From Agarilytica sp033852165 (GTDB lineage: Bacteria; Pseudomonadota; Gammaproteobacteria; Pseudomonadales; Cellvibrionaceae): a DNA stretch of 64,000 bases. The notes under the pieces are model-generated. The model had not been told where the DNA came from. It did no database searches and saw only the letters and a list, made by a program, of their open reading frames with translations. How positions within the stretch are numbered: position 1 is the first letter of the stretch; each line of letters opens with the position of its first letter. Location of the stretch: contig JAWSUZ010000006.1 of NCBI GenBank assembly GCA_033852165.1, positions 127,650 to 191,649 on the forward strand, given 5' to 3'. Positions 37,348 to 47,098 of this stretch are shown here, piece after piece. The translations under genes were made by a program, and so were the position numbers.

Positions 37348-38751
37348 CTAAATACTCTTAATAATACCTTCAACCATCTTCTTCGCATCGCCAAACAGCA
37401 TCATCGTATTGTCTCTAAAGAAGAGCTCATTCTGCACGCCAGCATAACCTGCAGACATCCCGCGCTTAACAAACAATACTGTTTTCGCGTTAGCCACTTC
37501 CAAAATAGGCATGCCGAAGATAGGACTTTGCGGGTCGGTTTTCGCAGCCGGGTTGGTCACATCATTTGCACCAATAACAAAGGCAACATCCGCCATTTGG
37601 AATTCATTATTGATGTCTTCCAACTCGAACACTTCGTCGTAAGGCACATTGGCTTCAGCTAATAATACATTCATATGACCCGGCATACGACCTGCGACCG
37701 GATGAATAGCGTAACTCACCTTAACGCCCGCTTCTTTCAGCTGGCTCACCATATCGCTCAGCGCGTGCTGGGCTTGCGCTACCGCCATGCCGTAACCCGG
37801 TACAATAATAACGGAACCGGCATTTTTCATAATAAACGCGGCATCTTCTGCCGAGCCTCGCGTTACAGGCCGATCACTATCATCACCTGCTACTGCGCTA
37901 GAACCCCCACTGTCGCCGCCAAAGCCACCGAGAATAACGTTAAAGAACGAACGATTCATCGCTTTACACATAATGTACGAAAGAATTGCACCCGACGAGC
38001 CAACCAAAGCTCCGGTTACAATTAGCGCACTGTTGTGTAAGGTAAAACCGATGCCAGCTGCAGCCCAACCAGAATACGAGTTAAGCATAGAAACGACCAC
38101 TGGCATGTCGGCGCCGCCAATGGGAATAATAATGAGTATTCCCAAAACGAAAGACAAACCAACCAGAGTAATAAAGACCCATGGCGCTTGGTCCATACAG
38201 AAATACACGATCAGACCGAATATAGCCAAACCCAATACTGCATTTAGAAAATGCTGGCCCTTGAAGACAATCGGCGCACCAGACACCAAGCCTTGCAGCT
38301 TAGTAAACGCAATAATAGAACCCGAAAACGTCAGCGCACCAATCACAGCCCCTAAGGACATTTCAATACGACTTGCGATAAAGATTTCGCCCGCCCCATC
38401 TAACAGATGAAATGCGCCCGGATTGGCATAGGCAGCACCAGCAACCAATACCGCAGCCAAGCCCACCAAACTGTGGAAAGCCGCAACCAACTGAGGCATA
38501 GCGGTCATCGCAATTTTTGACGCAACCCCAATACCAATCACACCGCCAATACCCAACGCTACAAAAATCCAAGTATAAGACGTGATCGCAGGACTCAAGA
38601 TAGTCGTACATACAGCCAACAACATACCCAGCATACCCAGGGTATTACCGACACGTGCACTTTCAGGTGATGACAAACCTCGCAATGCGAGAATAAACAT
38701 TACAGCAGAAACCAAATAGGCAAGTGCCGTGGCACTTTCATGAAATTCCAT
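37348..38751 (-). CDS. pntB: NAD(P) transhydrogenase subunit beta
   Basis: 467 residues with eight or nine membrane segments in the first 270 residues and a soluble NADP-binding domain (DIII) after DRPVTRGSAEDAAF, containing IIVPGYGMAVAQAQ, GRMPGHMNVLLAEA and NDVTNPAAKTDPQSPIFGMPIL. Together with PntAA and PntAB it uses the proton gradient to move hydride from NADH to NADP+. Last gene of the operon; the pntAB stop lies nine bases upstream. Confidence 0.95.
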   Translation of the reverse strand: MEFHESATALAYLVSAVMFILALRGLSSPESARVGNTLGMLGMLLAVCTTILSPAITSYTWIFVALGIGGVIGIGVASKIAMTAMPQLVAAFHSLVGLAAVLVAGAAYANPGAFHLLDGAGEIFIASRIEMSLGAVIGALTFSGSIIAFTKLQGLVSGAPIVFKGQHFLNAVLGLAIFGLIVYFCMDQAPWVFITLVGLSFVLGILIIIPIGGADMPVVVSMLNSYSGWAAAGIGFTLHNSALIVTGALVGSSGAILSYIMCKAMNRSFFNVILGGFGGDSGGSSAVAGDDSDRPVTRGSAEDAAFIMKNAGSVIIVPGYGMAVAQAQHALSDMVSQLKEAGVKVSYAIHPVAGRMPGHMNVLLAEANVPYDEVFELEDINNEFQMADVAFVIGANDVTNPAAKTDPQSPIFGMPILEVANAKTVLFVKRGMSAGYAGVQNELFFRDNTMMLFGDAKKMVEGIIKSI

Positions 38752-38760
38752 AACTCCCCC

Positions 38761-39042
38761 CTATTTCTTTTTGTACATGGCAAGCATGCGTCGTGTTACG
38801 GCAAAACCGCCAAAAATATTTACTGCTGCCAACATAATTGCAACAAACCCCAAAATTTTAGAAACACTCCAGCCTTCAGGACCAACCGCAATGATCGCTC
38901 CAACAATAATCACACTGGAGATTGCATTGGTAACCGCCATCAAAGGCGTATGCAGAGCAGGAGAAACACTCCAAACCACGTAGTAGCCAATAAAAATGGC
39001 CATAACAAATAATGAAAGTTGAGAAACAAAATCAGCTTGCAT
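38761..39042 (-). CDS. pntAB: NAD(P) transhydrogenase subunit alpha part 2
   Basis: 93 residues from the ATG at 39042, with the strong ribosome site GGAGG before it. The sequence starts MQADFVSQLSLFVMAIFIGY and has three membrane segments (TPLMAVTNAISSVIIVGAI). This is the membrane part of the alpha subunit, which is a separate gene in many bacteria (PntAA/PntAB split). It overlaps the end of pntAA by 11 bases, showing translational coupling. Confidence 0.95.
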   Translation of the reverse strand: MQADFVSQLSLFVMAIFIGYYVVWSVSPALHTPLMAVTNAISSVIIVGAIIAVGPEGWSVSKILGFVAIMLAAVNIFGGFAVTRRMLAMYKKK

Positions 39043-40210
39043 GCTCCACCTCCTTTTTCTTTTCAATAAATGAGGAATGCACAACATTGCCGTCACGCGT
39101 TAATGTCGTCGCGGCAATAATTTCATCTTCCCAAGGAATATCCAACTCAATGGACTCGCCCTCTTTCACCATAAGCGAAAGGAAGTTCAGTACATTTTTC
39201 GCGTAGAGCGCGCTAGCATCAGAGGACAATCGACTTGGAACATTCATATGCCCAACAATCGATACACCGTTTACATCAACAACTTCACCCGCGACAGAAA
39301 GTTCACAGTTACCGCCCGACTCTACTGCCAAATCAACAATAACCGAGCCTGCACGCATGCTTCTTACCATTTTTTCGGTGATCAATACCGGTGCTTTACG
39401 CCCAGGAATCAACGCCGTGGTAATAACAATATCTTGCTTCTTCAAGGTTTCGGCAACTAGCTCTGCTTGACGACGCTTAAAGTCATCACTCATTTCTTTT
39501 GCATAACCACCGGAAGTTTCTGACTCTTCAGAATCATCGGTTTCAACCCAGACGAACTTACCACCCAAACTTTCTACCTGCTCTTTTGCTGCAGCACGCA
39601 CATCAGTTGCTGAAACAATTGCGCCAAGACGTTTTGCCGTTGCAATCGCCTGCAAACCGGCAACACCAGCGCCAAGCACCAACACACGAGCTGGAGCAAC
39701 AGTTCCCGCAGCCGTCATCATCATGGGCATACCACGATCATATTCATAGGCCGCGTCTAGCACCGCTCGATAACCCGCCAGGTTACTTTGCGAACTCAAG
39801 ACATCCATACTTTGTGCACGAGAAATTCGCGGCACAAACTCTAACGCCATAGAAGTCACATTCGCTTCAGCATAGGCTTGAAGAGAAGCTGGCTCGCTAT
39901 AAGGCGATAACACGGAGATTAAAAGAGTATTTGCAGGGATAAGGGCTAACTCATTAATTTCGCCTTCACCCGCCAATAATGGGCGCTGAACTTTGAGAAC
40001 GACATCTGCATCGGCATACAAGGTTTTCAAGTCGGGCTCCATATGAGCGCCTGCGTCCGAATACATAACATCAGTATAACGACTGGCAACACCCGCACCA
40101 TTTTCGACCACGACATTAAAACCTAGGCCCACGTATTTTTTAACGGTGTCTGGCGTCGCCGCGACACGACGCTCAAAAGCGCGCCTTTCTTTGGGTACAA
40201 CTAATTTCAT
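39032..40210 (-). CDS. pntAA: NAD(P) transhydrogenase subunit alpha part 1
   Basis: 392 residues with the NAD-binding domain (alanine dehydrogenase-like): VPKERRAFERRVAATPDTV, VLVLGAGVAGLQAIATAKRLGA, and the mobile loop VAETLKKQDIVITTALIPGRKAP. First gene of the three-gene transhydrogenase operon. Soluble, cytosolic face. Ends inside the start of pntAB. Confidence 0.95.
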   Translation of the reverse strand: MKLVVPKERRAFERRVAATPDTVKKYVGLGFNVVVENGAGVASRYTDVMYSDAGAHMEPDLKTLYADADVVLKVQRPLLAGEGEINELALIPANTLLISVLSPYSEPASLQAYAEANVTSMALEFVPRISRAQSMDVLSSQSNLAGYRAVLDAAYEYDRGMPMMMTAAGTVAPARVLVLGAGVAGLQAIATAKRLGAIVSATDVRAAAKEQVESLGGKFVWVETDDSEESETSGGYAKEMSDDFKRRQAELVAETLKKQDIVITTALIPGRKAPVLITEKMVRSMRAGSVIVDLAVESGGNCELSVAGEVVDVNGVSIVGHMNVPSRLSSDASALYAKNVLNFLSLMVKEGESIELDIPWEDEIIAATTLTRDGNVVHSSFIEKKKEVEHAS

Positions 40211-40769
40211 TACCTTAATCCACCTTCAAAATCAAAAACTTTGCAATACCTATGGATGCACACGTAAAAACCACCCCCGTTCTTTCTTAGTGCTTCCGAT
40301 GCCATCAGTCCGTGCATGCGATGTATTTTGGTGCGCCAGGTTAGTGGTAATCTCCTGTTAACTCAACGTTTTTTTGCGACAATTGATTAATTCTTGATGG
40401 TTTTGATAGAAATTTGGTATAACCCAGAAACAATGGCAGCTAACGATTTGCGGGGAGAATATCGGCATAAAATAGCCACATAATAAGCCAATAATTAGAA
40501 GGAAATTAAGAGAAGAGCAAAAGAAGACAATGCAGAAAGTTTAAAGGGAGAATTAGATTAAATGAATAGGCAATAAGAAGCGCGCGATGACAACTTACCC
40601 GTTTTATCACTAAAAATCACACAGAAACAGCCCGCACAATCATCGGAACGATTACGGAAATTCAAAAAACCAGCAAAGCATGACAAAAAAGGAGGGAGAG
40701 CAGAAAAACAATTGTGCGTTTCACATACAAGCAGCCATCCGTGGCCGCTCAGATTATTTAAAACAATAA
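40211..40769. other. Non-coding region upstream of pntAA
   Basis: About 560 A-rich bases. I found no gene, strong promoter or repeat to report; the pnt promoter must lie in it. Confidence 0.4.
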
Positions 40770-41819
40770 TTACGCGACGGTAATTTTATCGTCCAAATAA
40801 ACGTCTTGAATAGCGTTAAGAATGCTAACACCTTCAGCGAAAGGCTTTTGGAAGGCTTTACGGCCTGAAATCAAACCCATTCCGCCTGCACGCTTATTGA
40901 TAACAGCCGTACGAACCGCCTGCTGAATATCGTTATCACCAGAAGCGCCACCCGAGTTAATTAAGCCAATACGGCCCATATAACAATTGGCAACTTGATA
41001 ACGAACCAAATCAATTGGGTGATCAGTCGTTAACTCTTCGTATACTTTCTTATGCGTCTTGCCTACTTTAACGTGGTTAAAACCACCATTATTTTCAGCC
41101 ATTTTCTGCTTAATAATATCCGCACCCAAGGTAACGCCCAAATGGTTTGCCTGGCTGGTCATATCTGAAGACACATGGTAATCAACGCCGTCTTGAACAA
41201 ACTCAGAGTTACGCAAATAACACCAAAGAATGGTTACCATACCCAAGGCATGCGCTTCTTCAAATGCAGCTGAGACTTCTTCAATTTGACGGCGTGAATC
41301 TTCAGAACCGAAATAAATGGTCGCGCCAACACCAACAGCACCCATATCCCAAGCCTGTCTTACGCTTGCAAACATACGCTGCTCGTAACCTACCGGATAC
41401 ACCAATGCATCGTTATGATTCAGTTTTAAAATAAACGGAATTTTGTGCGCATATTGGCGAGACACAGCGCTTAAAACACCCATAGTAGAAGCGACGGCAT
41501 TACAGCCGCCCTCCAGCGCCAATTCAACGATATTTTTAGGATCGAAATACATGGGGTTCGGCGCAAAACTCGCACCAGCAGAATGCTCGATACCTTGATC
41601 GACAGGCAATATAGAAACGTAACCAGTACCACCTAAACGACCGCCATTTAATAGCGACTGATAGCTTCTCAATACCGCAGGAGAACGATCACTCGCAGCC
41701 AGAATATCACCAACATAGTCTGAACCTGGAACGGTAATCGTTTCTTTAGGAATACCAGTACAGCTATGCTCCAACAAAAAACCGGCCTCATCGCCCAGTA
41801 ATTTAATTGTATCTGACAT
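40770..41819 (-). CDS. fbaB: Class I fructose-bisphosphate aldolase (FbaB/DhnA type)
   Basis: 349 residues, matching archaeal/FbaB-type class I aldolases: GGRLGGTGYVSILPVDQGIEH, YPVGYEQRMFASVRQAWDMGA, LGADIIKQKMAEN with the Schiff-base Lys in this region and RIGLINSGGASGDND. It makes or splits fructose 1,6-bisphosphate. It lies 100 bp after fbp on the same strand; a weak terminator sits between. Its gluconeogenic role is inferred from fbp and pckA nearby. Confidence 0.92.
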   Translation of the reverse strand: MSDTIKLLGDEAGFLLEHSCTGIPKETITVPGSDYVGDILAASDRSPAVLRSYQSLLNGGRLGGTGYVSILPVDQGIEHSAGASFAPNPMYFDPKNIVELALEGGCNAVASTMGVLSAVSRQYAHKIPFILKLNHNDALVYPVGYEQRMFASVRQAWDMGAVGVGATIYFGSEDSRRQIEEVSAAFEEAHALGMVTILWCYLRNSEFVQDGVDYHVSSDMTSQANHLGVTLGADIIKQKMAENNGGFNHVKVGKTHKKVYEELTTDHPIDLVRYQVANCYMGRIGLINSGGASGDNDIQQAVRTAVINKRAGGMGLISGRKAFQKPFAEGVSILNAIQDVYLDDKITVA

Positions 41820-41874
41820 GAAAACACCTCAAGTAATTAATATGACACATAACCAAATGTGTAAAAAAGGTTTT

Positions 41875-41896
41875 TAAAAGCGCTAAAGCTAGCGCT
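41875..41896 (-). terminator. Weak terminator between fbp and fbaB
   Basis: AGCGCTA and TAGCGCT (41879-41896) form a 7-bp stem; on the minus strand it is followed by TTTTAAAAA, so termination may be partial and some transcript may continue into fbaB. Confidence 0.5.
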
Positions 41897-41919
41897 ATTT
41901 GCACACGAAATATTGGGTT

Positions 41920-42945
41920 TTATGAACCTTCTGGCGCGTCAGCCGCCAGAATAATAGCCTGAGCCTCATCCACCATTTCAGCTGAACCAATATATAAAGG
42001 GCTACGCTCATGCAACTCCTGAGGCTTTAAGTCTAAAATACGATTAGAACCGTCAGTTGCTTTACCGCCCGCTTGCTCAGCAAGAAAGGCCATTGGATTA
42101 CATTCGTATAGGATACGTAACTTACCCTTTGGCGCACCCGTATAAGCCGGATAAATAAAGATGCCGCCTTTAATTAAGTTACGATGGAAATCCGCAACAA
42201 AAGATCCGACATAGCGCGCCTTATAAGGCTTACCAACGAGTGTACTGTGGCTTTTACAGTTATTAATATAGTTACTAATGCCTTCAGAAAAGTTGAGCGA
42301 ATTACCCTCGTTAATCGAGTAAATCGAACCCTTTTCAGGAAAACGCATATTTTCATGGGACAAGTAGAACGTGCCAATCGAAGGATCAAAGGTAAAACCA
42401 TTGACTCCACTGCCCGTGGTGTACACAAGCATAGTAGACGAACCGTAAATAACGTAACCCGCTGCAACCTGTTCACAGCCCTTCTGTAAAAAATCGGCCA
42501 ATTTTACGCCTTCATCTAACGGCGACAAACGCTTATAGATTGAGAAAATCGTCCCTACTGGAATATTCACATCAATATTTGATGAACCGTCAACCGGGTC
42601 CATTGCAATAATGTACTTACTGGCGATGCCGCGATTTTCAATACCGCAAAACTCAATGAAATCCTCTTCTTCTTCAGAGGCAATACCGCAAACATTCCCA
42701 CGCGCAGCGAGGGCTTGCTTGAACTTTTCATTGGCGTATAGATCCAGCTTCTGCTGATCTTCACCTTGAATATTTTCTTGACCAGCACTGCCGGTGATGT
42801 CAAGCAATCCAGCTTTGTTAATTTCCCTATGCACAATTTTTGCAGCTAAAGTGATCGCACCAAGAATCTGGCTCAAATCGCCGCGGGCTTCTGCTTCTGC
42901 TTGTTGCTGAATAATAAACTCACTCAGCGTTAATGGGTCTTTCAT
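41920..42945 (-). CDS. fbp: Fructose-1,6-bisphosphatase class I
   Basis: 341 residues. MDPVDGSSNIDVNIPVGTIFSIY and GASGQENIQGEDQQKL-like segments and YVGSFVADFHRNLIKGGIFIYP identify class I FBPase, the irreversible gluconeogenic step. It is followed by fbaB and preceded by pckA, with a terminator on the pckA side. AMP-binding features near the N-terminus were not checked. Confidence 0.95.
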   Translation of the reverse strand: MKDPLTLSEFIIQQQAEAEARGDLSQILGAITLAAKIVHREINKAGLLDITGSAGQENIQGEDQQKLDLYANEKFKQALAARGNVCGIASEEEEDFIEFCGIENRGIASKYIIAMDPVDGSSNIDVNIPVGTIFSIYKRLSPLDEGVKLADFLQKGCEQVAAGYVIYGSSTMLVYTTGSGVNGFTFDPSIGTFYLSHENMRFPEKGSIYSINEGNSLNFSEGISNYINNCKSHSTLVGKPYKARYVGSFVADFHRNLIKGGIFIYPAYTGAPKGKLRILYECNPMAFLAEQAGGKATDGSNRILDLKPQELHERSPLYIGSAEMVDEAQAIILAADAPEGS

Positions 42946-42982
42946 TGCCTACCTCGGTAAACTTAAACATAAAATAAAGCAA

Positions 42983-43008
42983 AAAAAAGAGGCCTTAGCC
43001 TCTTTTTA
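42983..43008 (-). terminator. Terminator after pckA
   Basis: AAAAAGAGGC and GCCTCTTTTT pair around a CTTA loop, with eight T on the minus-strand side 13 bases after the pckA stop. Confidence 0.85.
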
Positions 43009-43020
43009 CGGGCGATGTCT

Positions 43021-44631
43021 TTACAGTTGAGGGCCAGCGCTGACTAGCAGCTCACCGTGCTCAGAATCTGTAAACTTGGCAAAGTTATTGACAAATAACT
43101 CGGCAAGTTTCGTCGCTTTCTCGTCCCAGCCACTCGCATCATCATAAGCATTACGAGGATCTAAGATCGCAGCATCAACACCTTCAATTTTTGTTGGCAT
43201 AGCCAAACCAAAGTAAGGTAATTCAACCGAATCAGACTCATCAACACTGCCGTTCATGATCGCGTCGATAATGGCACGAGTAGCCGGTAAGCTAATGCGC
43301 TCGCCTTTACCGTTCCAGCCAGTATTAACCAAGTATGCCGTTGCACCAGAAGCCGTCATACGCTTCACCAACTCTTGAGCGTATTTAGTCGGGTGCAAAG
43401 ACAAGAACGCCTGACCAAAACATGAAGAGAACGTTGGAGTCGGCTCGGTAACACCCAGCTCAGTACCCGCAACCTTCGCAGTAAAACCACTTAAGTAGTG
43501 ATATTGCGCCTGCTCTGGCGTTAAACAAGAAACAGGAGGTAACACACCAAAAGCATCGGCAGTTAAGAAGATAACCTTCTTAGCGTGGCCCGCTTTGCTC
43601 ACAGGCTTAACGATGTTATCAATATGATAGATCGGGTAAGACACGCGAGTGTTCTCTGTTTTCGAGTTATCCTCGAAATCAATTTTGCCATCTTCAGCAA
43701 CACTAACGTTTTCCAACAAAGCATCACGCTTAATAGCGCGATAGATCTCAGGTTCTTTTTCTGGATCAAGATTAATCGTTTTCGCGTAACAACCGCCTTC
43801 AAGGTTGAAAATACCGTCATCGTCCCATCCGTGCTCATCATCACCGATAAGCTCACGCTTAGGATCAGCAGAAAGAGTTGTTTTACCCGTTCCGGAAAGA
43901 CCGAAGAACAAAGCAACGTCACCATCAACACCCACGTTGGCAGAACTGTGCATAGACGCGATGCCTTGAAGCGGCAAAAAGTAGTTCATCATAGAGAACA
44001 TACCTTTCTTCATCTCGCCGCCGTACCAAGTGCCGCCAATAAGCTGCATTTTCTCAGTAAGGTTAAACGCGACAAACGTCTTAGAGTTAAGACCTTGCTC
44101 TTGCCAATTCGGGTTACTTGCTTTTGAACCGTTCAATACGATGAAGTCTGGCTCAAATGTTTCAAGCTCTTCATCAGTCGGACGGATAAACATGTTCTTA
44201 ACAAAGTGAGCCTGCCAAGCCACTTCCACAACAAACCTGACACGAAGGCAAGTGTTGCGGTTAGCACCACAGTAACCATCAACAATGAAAAGCTTTTTAT
44301 CAGTCAATTCTTTAAGAACGGTCTGCTTTAATTCGCCCCAAACTTTTTGAGTGATCGGCTTGTTATCGTTTTTGTTGTGATCTGACGTCCACCACAATGT
44401 ATCGCGGGTAACATCATCCATAACAATGTATTTATCTTTCGGAGAACGACCCGTGTACTTTCCGGTATCGACATTAACCGCACCGGTTTCAGTAACAACA
44501 CCTTTTTCGTAACCGTGAAGACTTGAATCAGTCTCGGCCTCGTAAAGCTCTTCGTAACTTGGGTTATAAATAATGTTTTCGACACTGGGAATCCCCATGT
44601 CTTTGATAAAGGCGAGAATTTTTTCGTTCAT
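43021..44631 (-). CDS. pckA: ATP-dependent phosphoenolpyruvate carboxykinase
   Basis: 536 residues. Walker-type FFGLSGTGKTTLSADPKRE, the IGDDEHGWDDDGIFNLEGGCYAK block, and NTGWNGKGERISLPATRAI are diagnostic. It makes phosphoenolpyruvate from oxaloacetate, opening gluconeogenesis. It stands between malate synthase and fbp in the same direction, with a strong terminator at its end, so it may be its own unit. Antisense open frames inside it are shadows. Confidence 0.97.
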   Translation of the reverse strand: MNEKILAFIKDMGIPSVENIIYNPSYEELYEAETDSSLHGYEKGVVTETGAVNVDTGKYTGRSPKDKYIVMDDVTRDTLWWTSDHNKNDNKPITQKVWGELKQTVLKELTDKKLFIVDGYCGANRNTCLRVRFVVEVAWQAHFVKNMFIRPTDEELETFEPDFIVLNGSKASNPNWQEQGLNSKTFVAFNLTEKMQLIGGTWYGGEMKKGMFSMMNYFLPLQGIASMHSSANVGVDGDVALFFGLSGTGKTTLSADPKRELIGDDEHGWDDDGIFNLEGGCYAKTINLDPEKEPEIYRAIKRDALLENVSVAEDGKIDFEDNSKTENTRVSYPIYHIDNIVKPVSKAGHAKKVIFLTADAFGVLPPVSCLTPEQAQYHYLSGFTAKVAGTELGVTEPTPTFSSCFGQAFLSLHPTKYAQELVKRMTASGATAYLVNTGWNGKGERISLPATRAIIDAIMNGSVDESDSVELPYFGLAMPTKIEGVDAAILDPRNAYDDASGWDEKATKLAELFVNNFAKFTDSEHGELLVSAGPQL

Positions 44632-44724
44632 TGTCTTACCGCGTTGACTGTAGGTTCAAAGGTTAATATTCAAATTTTTTAATGCAGTGCTGACTAACTG
44701 TCCCCGGCTAGCCAGCGTAATTTA

Positions 44725-46971
44725 CTACTTCCCTGCTTTTTTCTGTTGGCGATAGGCGTGAAGCAAAGGCTCCGTGTATCCACTGGGTTGTGTTTCACCC
44801 AAGAAGATCAAATCAGATGCCGCTTTAAACGCGATACTGTCTGACAAGTTAGCCGCCATCGGCACATAGGTTGGATCGTTTTTGTTTTGCCCATCAACAA
44901 TGCTGGCCATACGCTCAAGCGCAGCTTCAACATCTTGCTTTGAACAAATACCATGAAGCAGCCAGTTAGCAAGATGCTGGCTAGAGATACGCAATGTCGC
45001 GCGATCTTCCATAAGGCCTACATCATTAATATCGGGGACTTTCGAACAACCCACGCCGTCATCAATCCAGCGAACAACGTAGCCCAAGATGCCTTGGCAG
45101 TTGTTTTCAATCTCTGAACGAATCACATCTTGTGACAACGAAGATGGGTCGCTCATGACAGGAATTTCAATCAAATCGTTAAAGCTGGCTTCCATATCGC
45201 GGTCGGCACGGCTTGCGATTATTTTTTGTTGCGCAAATACATCAACCTGATGGTAATGCGTCGCATGTAATACCGCTGCTGTTGGCGAAGGAACCCAAGC
45301 TGTGTTCGCGCCAGCTTTCGGATGGCCAATTTTAGCTTCAAGCATATCGGCCATACGATCTGGGATAGGCCACATACCTTTGCCAATTTGCGCTTTGCCA
45401 GGCAAACCACAGTCAATGCCCACATCAACGTTCCACAACTCGTAAGACTGAATCCACGCCTGTGGCTTCATTTGAGTTTTCGGGATCATTGGGCCAGCTT
45501 TCATGCTGGTATGGATCTCATCACCGGTACGGTCAAGGAATCCGGTGTTAATAAAGGCAACACGGTCAGACGCTTCTTTAATACACGCCTTCAAGTTAAG
45601 CGTCGTACGACGCTCTTCATCCATAATGCCCATTTTGATGCTAGAACGCTCTAGGCCAAGCAAATCTTCAACACGCTCAAACAAGGTGTTGGTCAATGCC
45701 GCTTCTTCAGGTCCGTGCATTTTAGGCTTAACAATGTAGATACTACCCTTACGGGAGTTACTAACCGAACTATTGCCTTTAAGGTCATGCAGAGAGATCA
45801 AGCTAGTGATCACTCCATCCATAATACCTTCAGGAAGCTCTAACTGATCCGCATACAAAATCGCAGGGTTCGTCATCAAGTGACCAACGTTACGCACGAA
45901 CAACAAAGAACGACCCGGTAACGTTAACGTAGAACCGTCTGCAGCCGTGTATTCACGGTCAGCATTAAGTGTACGCGTTACAGTTTTGCCGCCTTTTTGA
46001 AAGCTTGCACTCAAAGTGCCTTTCGCCAAACCTAACCAGTTACTGTAAATCTCAATTTTATCTTCGGCATCAACCGCCGCGACCGAATCTTCACAATCCA
46101 TAATGGTTGTAAGAGCAGCTTCCATCAATACGTCTTTTACGGATGCAGCATCCGTCTTACCGATAGGCGATTTGCCATCGATTTGAATTTCAAAACGAAG
46201 TCCGTTATTCGACAATAATATGGCAACAGGACTAGCGGCTTCACCTTGGAATCCTAAAAATTTGTCTTTCTGCTCTAAGCCAGTAGTAGAGCCATTCGCC
46301 AGCTCAACAACCAACTGACCATCTTCAACACGGTAAGCAACGGAATCTTTGTGTGAACCGCCCGTTAGAGGAACAGCTTCATCAAGGAAAGTACGCGCAT
46401 ATGCGACAACGGCTTGAGCACGTTTTTCATTAAATCCTTTACCTGGAGCCAACTCGCCTTCTTCAGAGATGGCGTCTGTGCCATAAAGCGCATCGTACAA
46501 ACTACCCCAGCGGGCGTTGGCAGCGTTCAAGGCGAAACGGGAATTTTTTACGGGAACAACAAGTTGAGGACCGGCTTGTGTCGCAATTTCATCATCGACA
46601 TTGCTCGTCGTGATGGTGAAGTCATCAACCGCAGGAACTAAATAGCCAATGGAAACCAAAAAGGCTTTGTACTCAGCTTTATCAATCGCCTTGCCAGCAC
46701 GTTCGGTGTGCCACTGGTCGATTTGCGCTTGTAGCGTTTCACGGACTTCAAGTAACGCGCGATTCTTCGGCGCTAGATCCTTTACGATCTCACTAAAACC
46801 TTGCCAAAAACCGTCAACGCTTAAGCCTGTACCTGGAATCGCTTCTTCATCGATAAAGGTCTTAAGATTGGCATCGACCCAAAGGCCAGACACTTGTTGA
46901 TAAGCGCCGAGATCGGTCACTTTATTCGGTGTATTTTGAGCTACTGCGTCGGTATTAGTTGTTTGAGTCAC
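44725..46971 (-). CDS. glcB: Malate synthase G
   Basis: 748 residues, a bit longer than the roughly 723-residue E. coli form. ALNAANARWGSLYDALYGTDA, the IMDCEDSVAAVDAEDKIEIY block, MGIMDEERRTTLNLKA and NTGFLDRTGDEIHTSM identify the glyoxylate-condensing enzyme. It makes malate from glyoxylate and acetyl-CoA; the LysR-type gene upstream on the same strand and the aceK gene further upstream fit glyoxylate-shunt use, though aceA is not in the window. Confidence 0.96.
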   Translation of the reverse strand: MTQTTNTDAVAQNTPNKVTDLGAYQQVSGLWVDANLKTFIDEEAIPGTGLSVDGFWQGFSEIVKDLAPKNRALLEVRETLQAQIDQWHTERAGKAIDKAEYKAFLVSIGYLVPAVDDFTITTSNVDDEIATQAGPQLVVPVKNSRFALNAANARWGSLYDALYGTDAISEEGELAPGKGFNEKRAQAVVAYARTFLDEAVPLTGGSHKDSVAYRVEDGQLVVELANGSTTGLEQKDKFLGFQGEAASPVAILLSNNGLRFEIQIDGKSPIGKTDAASVKDVLMEAALTTIMDCEDSVAAVDAEDKIEIYSNWLGLAKGTLSASFQKGGKTVTRTLNADREYTAADGSTLTLPGRSLLFVRNVGHLMTNPAILYADQLELPEGIMDGVITSLISLHDLKGNSSVSNSRKGSIYIVKPKMHGPEEAALTNTLFERVEDLLGLERSSIKMGIMDEERRTTLNLKACIKEASDRVAFINTGFLDRTGDEIHTSMKAGPMIPKTQMKPQAWIQSYELWNVDVGIDCGLPGKAQIGKGMWPIPDRMADMLEAKIGHPKAGANTAWVPSPTAAVLHATHYHQVDVFAQQKIIASRADRDMEASFNDLIEIPVMSDPSSLSQDVIRSEIENNCQGILGYVVRWIDDGVGCSKVPDINDVGLMEDRATLRISSQHLANWLLHGICSKQDVEAALERMASIVDGQNKNDPTYVPMAANLSDSIAFKAASDLIFLGETQPSGYTEPLLHAYRQQKKAGK

Positions 46972-47098
46972 AATAAAATTCCAGTCTTAATTCAAGAGAT
47001 CGCGCGATTCTATTGACAAAGGCATAATTAATACAATTTATGTTTATTATTCTGTGCATCACTCAGGTGAATACACCTCACTCAAAGAGGCCGTCATT

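Noticed and set aside
43585..44127. 180-codon plus-strand frame inside pckA
   Set aside because: Antisense shadow of a highly conserved gene; no motifs or ribosome site.
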